Source: JASJCP01 sp051155735
Lineage (GTDB): Bacteria; Cyanobacteriota; Cyanobacteriia; Cyanobacteriales; Xenococcaceae
Assembly (NCBI GenBank): GCA_051155735.1
Contig: DAXETX010000350.1
Location: forward strand, 1 to 16,957
DNA: 16,957 bases
Direction: 5' to 3'
Within the stretch, counting starts at the first letter, position 1. Each line of letters starts with the position of its first letter. The position numbers were made by a program, and so were the translations under genes. The notes under the pieces were generated by a model, which was not told the DNA's origin, did not search any database, and saw nothing but the letters and a program-made list of their open reading frames with translations. This document shows, one piece after another, positions 13,926 to 16,957 of the stretch.

Positions 13926-14021
13926 TACAGAGATTTATTTGTTACACCTCTGCGATCTATCATTCCCAATATTGTTCGATTTGTCGCTATTTTTAAGATT
14001 AGAAGCCAAATAAATTGCTCT

Positions 14022-14504
14022 TTATTCCCCAGCCTGTTCTTGGAGAAACTTAACTAAATCGGCAGATAACCACAGTCCGGCATCTTGTAAAGCTTGAATA
14101 GAAGATGAAATTGAGGTAATTACTCCTTTTTGTTTTGCCAATAAAAGTATTCCTAGAGTTCCCATAACTGAAATACTAAGTGTCTTTGCTGCTCGTCGTG
14201 CGGCAGCATCATCGACAATTGCTCTATAGCCAGAATGCTTCCAAGCATAGCTTAAAACTTCTGATTCACCTGGATCTAGTCCCCAAGCAGCGATCGCAGG
14301 GTCAACTGTAGTCAGGTTAACTTTTTTCGCCCAAGTAACTAATGGTAATTGTCTCGATGGAACGTCGGTTTTTCCTGCTTCCACAATCTCATCCCAAACA
14401 GCCCCTGGAACTATTATTTCGGTGAATAGTTGAGGAAGTAAGTAGGCAAGATTGCTTTTAAACAATACAATCAAAGGCGAAGTATCAATCACTACTTTGT
14501 TCAT
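14022..14504 (-). CDS. PIN-domain toxin, DUF3368 family
   Basis: The 160-residue PIN-like ribonuclease is probably the toxin of a VapC-style module. Acidic residues in the usual places: Asp in VVIDTSPLI (~7), Glu in GAVWDEIVEAG (~39), the DPGESE block (~77-82) and paired Asp in AIVDDAAARRAAK (~98). The ATG at 14504 is preferred over a TTG one codon earlier. It overlaps the 3' end of the upstream UPF0175 gene by 20 bases (14485-14504), the typical antitoxin-first order with translational coupling. It ends ~100 bp before the helicase gene of the DISARM operon, read in the same direction. The family call is confident; targets are unknown. Confidence 0.88.
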   Translation of the reverse strand: MNKVVIDTSPLIVLFKSNLAYLLPQLFTEIIVPGAVWDEIVEAGKTDVPSRQLPLVTWAKKVNLTTVDPAIAAWGLDPGESEVLSYAWKHSGYRAIVDDAAARRAAKTLSISVMGTLGILLLAKQKGVITSISSSIQALQDAGLWLSADLVKFLQEQAGE

Positions 14505-14754
14505 CAATATTAGCTATTTCCTCTGCTAATTCTTCTGGAGTATATTGGAATGTAGAGACTTGATAGCGAGAGAGAATATTGATAAATTCTGCTCGATTTA
14601 AGCCAGCTATTTCTGCTGCTTTACCTTGGGAAATTTCTCCTAATTCATACCATTTTACAGCAGCAGCTATCCGCATTTCTTTGGCAAATTCTTCAGGGTC
14701 TTTTCTAAGAGCAGAAAAAACAGTTTCTGGTAGTTGAATGGATATATTTTTCAT
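14485..14754 (-). CDS. UPF0175-family antitoxin
   Basis: The 89-residue protein starts MKNISIQLPETVFSAL and contains the family's helix-turn-helix core (AVKWYELGEISQGKAAEIAG, then LNRAEFINILSRY) and an acidic tail (EELAEEIANIDEQ). UPF0175 proteins commonly precede DUF3368 PIN toxins in cyanobacteria and are taken to be their antitoxins and autoregulators. I chose ATG 14754. An upstream in-frame start would add 14 residues with no family similarity. The stop lies inside the toxin gene. A small inverted repeat (AATACA/TGTATT, 14790-14807) some 36 bases upstream could be an operator or attenuator, but that is a guess. Confidence 0.85.
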   Translation of the reverse strand: MKNISIQLPETVFSALRKDPEEFAKEMRIAAAVKWYELGEISQGKAAEIAGLNRAEFINILSRYQVSTFQYTPEELAEEIANIDEQSSD

Positions 14755-14830
14755 GGTTTTTATAAATAAAGCTACAATTTTATTCTGGCAATACATTCTT
14801 GTGTATTACTGAGGTCAAGTAGATCGTTTT

Positions 14831-15121
14831 TCATAAAGGTATGGCTTCTTTTAATATCTGTTCGCGAATACATTCATTTAGAATTTCTGGTTTGGTAACA
14901 TCGACTTTGCGATCGAGTAAATCTTCTAAATCTTGAATTAAAGCGATACGGTTTAACAAACTGCGTCCAGCTTGAATGTCCATCAAGAAATCTATATCAC
15001 TATCTACTGTTGCTTCTCCCCTAGCTACAGAACCAAAAATCCGTACATTAGAAGCTCCATATTGAGCAGCAATCTTGAGAATTTCTGCTCGTTTTTCTTG
15101 AAGTAATTCTTTGATTTCCAT
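14831..15121 (-). CDS. MntA-type minimal nucleotidyltransferase (antitoxin-like), no HepT partner seen
   Basis: The 96-residue protein is of the MNT / DNA polymerase beta-like fold. The active-site motif is GSVARGEATVDSDIDFL (~31-47), with the two Asp of SDID and a third acidic residue in RKVDVT (~74). MntA proteins AMPylate and silence HEPN (HepT) toxins, whose gene normally lies next to them. Here the downstream neighbour is the UPF0175/PIN pair and the upstream neighbour is an HTH regulator. Neither looks like HEPN, so this is an orphan half of a module. The frame is intact and catalytic residues are present. Confidence 0.85.
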   Translation of the reverse strand: MEIKELLQEKRAEILKIAAQYGASNVRIFGSVARGEATVDSDIDFLMDIQAGRSLLNRIALIQDLEDLLDRKVDVTKPEILNECIREQILKEAIPL

Positions 15122-15173
15122 GATTTTTTTACTTGAATATATTTTCCCTCAAAATCTCTAGTCATAGACATAA

Positions 15174-15524
15174 TTATTCTGAAGCTAAAAACATGATTGG
15201 AGAAATGTGAAAAAAGTCGCTAAGTTTTTGAATTTGTTTAGCAGTAATTTCTTGCTTTTTTTCTAACACTTTAGTAACTGTAGATTCATCATCAAAAATA
15301 GAAATAAGGTCACAGGGTTGCAAATTTTCTTCAGTCATTAAAGCTTTAATAAGTTCGATTTCTTTAAGAATTGGCATTGGTTCGCGTTTTTGCTCGTATT
15401 CATAAACGAGAGTACCTAGTACCTTAAGGTAGTCTTTATCGTCTTGAGTAATATTTTGTTTATCTATAATTGCATCAATTTTTTCTTGAATTGCTAGTAA
15501 TTCAGCTTCATTAGCAATCGGCAT
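15174..15524 (-). CDS. HigA-like antitoxin / HTH regulator (COG5499 type)
   Basis: The 116-residue protein starts MPIANEAELLAIQEKIDAII. It contains a conserved YEYEQKREPMPILKEIELIK block and a C-terminal lambda-type HTH (QPCDLISIFDDESTVTKVLE, then ITAKQIQKLSDFFHISPIMFL). This architecture is typical of HigA-like antitoxins of the COG5499 group, whose HigB toxin gene usually lies just upstream. The gene upstream here (15583-15945) does not look like HigB. It precedes the nucleotidyltransferase gene by 52 bp in the same direction. It may autoregulate, but no operator is apparent. Confidence 0.8.
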   Translation of the reverse strand: MPIANEAELLAIQEKIDAIIDKQNITQDDKDYLKVLGTLVYEYEQKREPMPILKEIELIKALMTEENLQPCDLISIFDDESTVTKVLEKKQEITAKQIQKLSDFFHISPIMFLASE

Positions 15525-15561
15525 AATTAGTCATAAATTCAATAAAATACTGGCTCTTTAA

Positions 15562-15581
15562 TTAGATTATCTTCAATCTAA
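15562..15581. other. Short hairpin just beyond the 15583-15945 gene
   Basis: TTAGATT (15562-15568) and AATCTAA (15575-15581) form a perfect 7-bp stem with a 6-base loop directly after the stop codon of the minus-strand gene. No T-tract follows on the minus strand, so it is a weak candidate for a terminator or mRNA-end structure. Confidence 0.35.
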
Positions 15582-15582
15582 G

Positions 15583-15945
15583 TTAGCAATTAACAGCTTT
15601 CAAATTCATTTCATCATTTGCTAATCCTGCCATATCTAATATTCTATCTGACTGATGGCGAGTATGAATTGATAATAAGTTTCTGGTTGCTTCTAGAGGA
15701 AAAACCTGTTTCCAAGCCAAACACTCTTTTTGAATTGCTGCTAATTCGGGATGAAATGGTTCGGGAACGTTTTTAGCGCACCATTCAATTATTAGAGCAG
15801 CATCTCGTAGTAAATAAGTTGTTAGTTTATCTTGTTGAGGAATACTTGCCTGGGTTGATATGGTAGCCAAGGTTGATGCTAAGTTACCTAATTGTTGCTG
15901 CCATGTTTTTGTTTTTATGTGTTCGTATAATGCCTGGCGTTCCAT
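15583..15945 (-). CDS. Unrecognised 120-residue protein
   Basis: I do not recognise this family. The product is soluble and largely helical by composition (MERQALYEHIKTKTWQQQLG, then LLRDAALIIEWCAKNVPEPF), with no signal peptide, membrane segment or obvious catalytic motif. A TTG at 15948 is possible, but the ATG at 15945 overlaps the stop of the upstream DUF5674 frame as TGATG, which argues for this start and for coupled translation. It therefore belongs to the same transcription unit as the HicB-like and DUF5674 genes. It could be an uncharacterised toxin or partner of that set, but nothing in the sequence proves it. Confidence 0.7.
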   Translation of the reverse strand: MERQALYEHIKTKTWQQQLGNLASTLATISTQASIPQQDKLTTYLLRDAALIIEWCAKNVPEPFHPELAAIQKECLAWKQVFPLEATRNLLSIHTRHQSDRILDMAGLANDEMNLKAVNC

Positions 15946-16282
15946 CAATTTATCTCCAAAAGATTTCTGACAATTAGTTCAATTTTCTTTCTAAGAACGG
16001 GATCTTTTATTTCCATACTTCTATTTTGTTGACGCGGGCGGATATTAATCAAAGATTCAAATCCAACTCGCCTAACTTCAGGATACCAATCAGCACCCCA
16101 AACATTTTCCTGCTGACTGCCATTTTCTAATAAAGTTTTTCACAGTCAGCGTGAAGTTCCCCACCACCTGCTAGAATCTCTTGCTCAACATCTACGGCTA
16201 GTTTAATCATCAAACCGACATAGGTTTCAGCCATTTGTTCGATCTGTTCGGGGGCTGCTTGTTCGCGAATTATCAGAATCAT
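15945..16282 (-). pseudogene. DUF5674-family protein, frameshifted
   Basis: The minus-strand frame from ATG 16282 reads MILIIREQAAPEQIEQMAET, then KLAVDVEQEILAGGGELHADCE, and stops soon after. Moving one base at the A5 run (16136-16140 on the plus strand reads as T5) continues the family sequence: TLLENGSQQENVWGADWYP, then FESLINIRPRQQNRSMEIKD and LIVRNLL to TGA at 15947-15945. Both halves match the DUF5674 pattern of cyanobacteria (function unknown, often near toxin-antitoxin genes). One missing A explains the break: a real mutation, a sequencing error in a homopolymer, or slippage. The start lies 20 bases after the HicB-like stop, and the end overlaps the next start (TGATG), so it is an operon member. 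Confidence 0.8.
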
Positions 16283-16302
16283 TCTCTAAAATTAGCTCTT
16301 TC

Positions 16303-16755
16303 TTAAGCAACATATAAAACTGGTCTTTTACCCAAAGCCAAAAGCGATCGCTCTAAAGTTTCTAGTTTGGTATTATGGCTGGGATCGAGTATTCTTCTAA
16401 CTTCTTTTTCATCTACATTCAAATTTTTAGCCAGTTGGGTTTGATTAATGTTTTTTTCCTGCATTGCCAGCCAGATTGAAGCTTTAAAGGAAGTCTGAAG
16501 TGGTGTTGTTACCAAATATTCGTTTTCATCTGGTTCGGAAGGAGAGGGAATGGGTAAACGACGGATAACTCTATTGGCGATCGCTTCTTCTAGGCAATCA
16601 GCAGCTTCATTGAGGGCATCCTCTATATTTTCTCCTTGAGTAATAGCTTCTGGTAAGTCACAAAAAGTAACTGTAAAACCGCCGTCTACTTCATCAGTTG
16701 TTAGAGTTACAGGAAAAGAAAAGCGACTCTCGATTTGATTATTTTTAAAATTCAT
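16303..16755 (-). CDS. HicB-like antitoxin with C-terminal HTH
   Basis: Residues ~10-65 of 150 form the HicB partial RNase-H-like fold (FPVTLTTDEVDGGFTVTFCD, then LPEAITQGENIEDALNEAAD and CLEEAIANRV). Residues ~95-150 form an XRE-type HTH (SIWLAMQEKNINQTQLAKNL, then VDEKEVRRILDPSHNTKLET). HicB proteins usually neutralise HicA, a small dsRBD-like mRNA interferase encoded next to them, and repress their own operon. The start chosen is ATG 16755 (MNFKNNQIESRF). It lies inside the last codons of a small upstream ORF that does not resemble HicA. The frame is intact. Confidence 0.82.
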   Translation of the reverse strand: MNFKNNQIESRFSFPVTLTTDEVDGGFTVTFCDLPEAITQGENIEDALNEAADCLEEAIANRVIRRLPIPSPSEPDENEYLVTTPLQTSFKASIWLAMQEKNINQTQLAKNLNVDEKEVRRILDPSHNTKLETLERSLLALGKRPVLYVA

Positions 16756-16861
16756 TCGTGGAACTATCTGGATAAACGATGTCAAAAATTCCGCTTTTGT
16801 AGGTTTTGGCAATCAAATCTGTTGCCTGTAATGCAGTCAAAGATTTTTCTTTCATTGCCAT
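16745..16861 (-). CDS. Small unrecognised ORF overlapping the HicB-like gene
   Basis: This 38-residue frame (MAMKEKSLTALQATDLIAKT, ending DIVYPDSSTNEF) overlaps the HicB-like start by 11 bases, an arrangement typical of coupled genes. It lacks the GSHH-type motif and length of HicA. It could be the 3' end of a degraded partner, a small genuine protein or chance. Upstream in-frame starts to 16936 would make 63 residues but add low-quality sequence. The remaining 16862-16957 shows nothing I can name. Confidence 0.35.
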   Translation of the reverse strand: MAMKEKSLTALQATDLIAKTYKSGIFDIVYPDSSTNEF

Positions 16862-16957
16862 AGAGTTAGTCAAGACTCTATAGAACCCATTTGGTATCTT
16901 TATAAAAAAGGATATTAAGCAAGATGGGATATTCAAGTGATTTGACGGATCGAGAGT

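Noticed and set aside
14485..15121. HepT partner for the MntA-type nucleotidyltransferase
   Set aside because: The adjacent gene is a UPF0175 antitoxin overlapping a PIN toxin. No HEPN RX4-6H motif occurs in any neighbour.
16745..16936. HicA toxin upstream of the HicB-like gene
   Set aside because: The small frame lacks the HicA length, fold pattern and conserved His region.

Overview
The window looks like a piece of a cyanobacterial genome. HIP1-type GCGATCGC octamers are scattered throughout (for example at 71-78 and 1176-1183), base composition is moderately AT-rich, intergenic DNA carries heptamer tandem repeats, and several families (DUF5674, the UPF0175/DUF3368 pair) are common in filamentous and pleurocapsalean cyanobacteria. 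The genus cannot be fixed from the sequence alone. The content is accessory: mobile DNA, a phage-defence operon and a cluster of toxin-antitoxin-type genes. A tRNA-Pro gene lies at the left edge, which is a frequent island attachment point.

Left third (1-4790), mobile DNA. tRNA-Pro(GGG) is followed by an HNH endonuclease gene. That gene abuts the 5'-truncated remains of a coiled-coil/membrane-anchor gene. The remains are split by an ISL3-family element with a clear 8-bp target duplication (CAAGATGA). The ISL3 element has in turn been invaded by a decayed ISAs1-family element and has lost part of its transposase. Next comes an IS200/IS605-type element carrying an apparently intact tnpB but no tnpA.

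Middle (3317-13925), a DISARM-type defence operon on the minus strand. In transcription order it reads: a RelE-like/UvrD-like helicase fusion, drmA (helicase), drmB (DUF1998 protein), drmC (phospholipase-D-like). Two right ends of the same type of IS200/IS605 element (GAAT, hairpin, AGGATGTCAA) have landed in this operon. One belongs to the tnpB element and splits drmC: the last 27 codons of drmC can still be read on the far side of the element (3317-3400). The other belongs to a roughly 330-360 bp remnant between the helicase gene and drmA. That remnant has lost nearly all of tnpB but keeps a -10 box, a degraded tnpB 3' tail and a series of hairpins like those of a TnpB guide (omega) RNA. Removing it on paper brings the helicase gene and drmA to operon-like spacing. 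No methyltransferase, drmD or drmE is visible in the window.

Right third (14022-16957), small minus-strand genes: a UPF0175/DUF3368 (PIN) toxin-antitoxin pair, a MntA-type nucleotidyltransferase with no HepT, an orphan HigA-like regulator, an unrecognised 120-residue protein, a frameshifted DUF5674 gene, a HicB-like antitoxin with an HTH domain, and a small unrecognised ORF. The defence operon appears damaged (drmC interrupted, spacing disturbed), so whether it still works is open.
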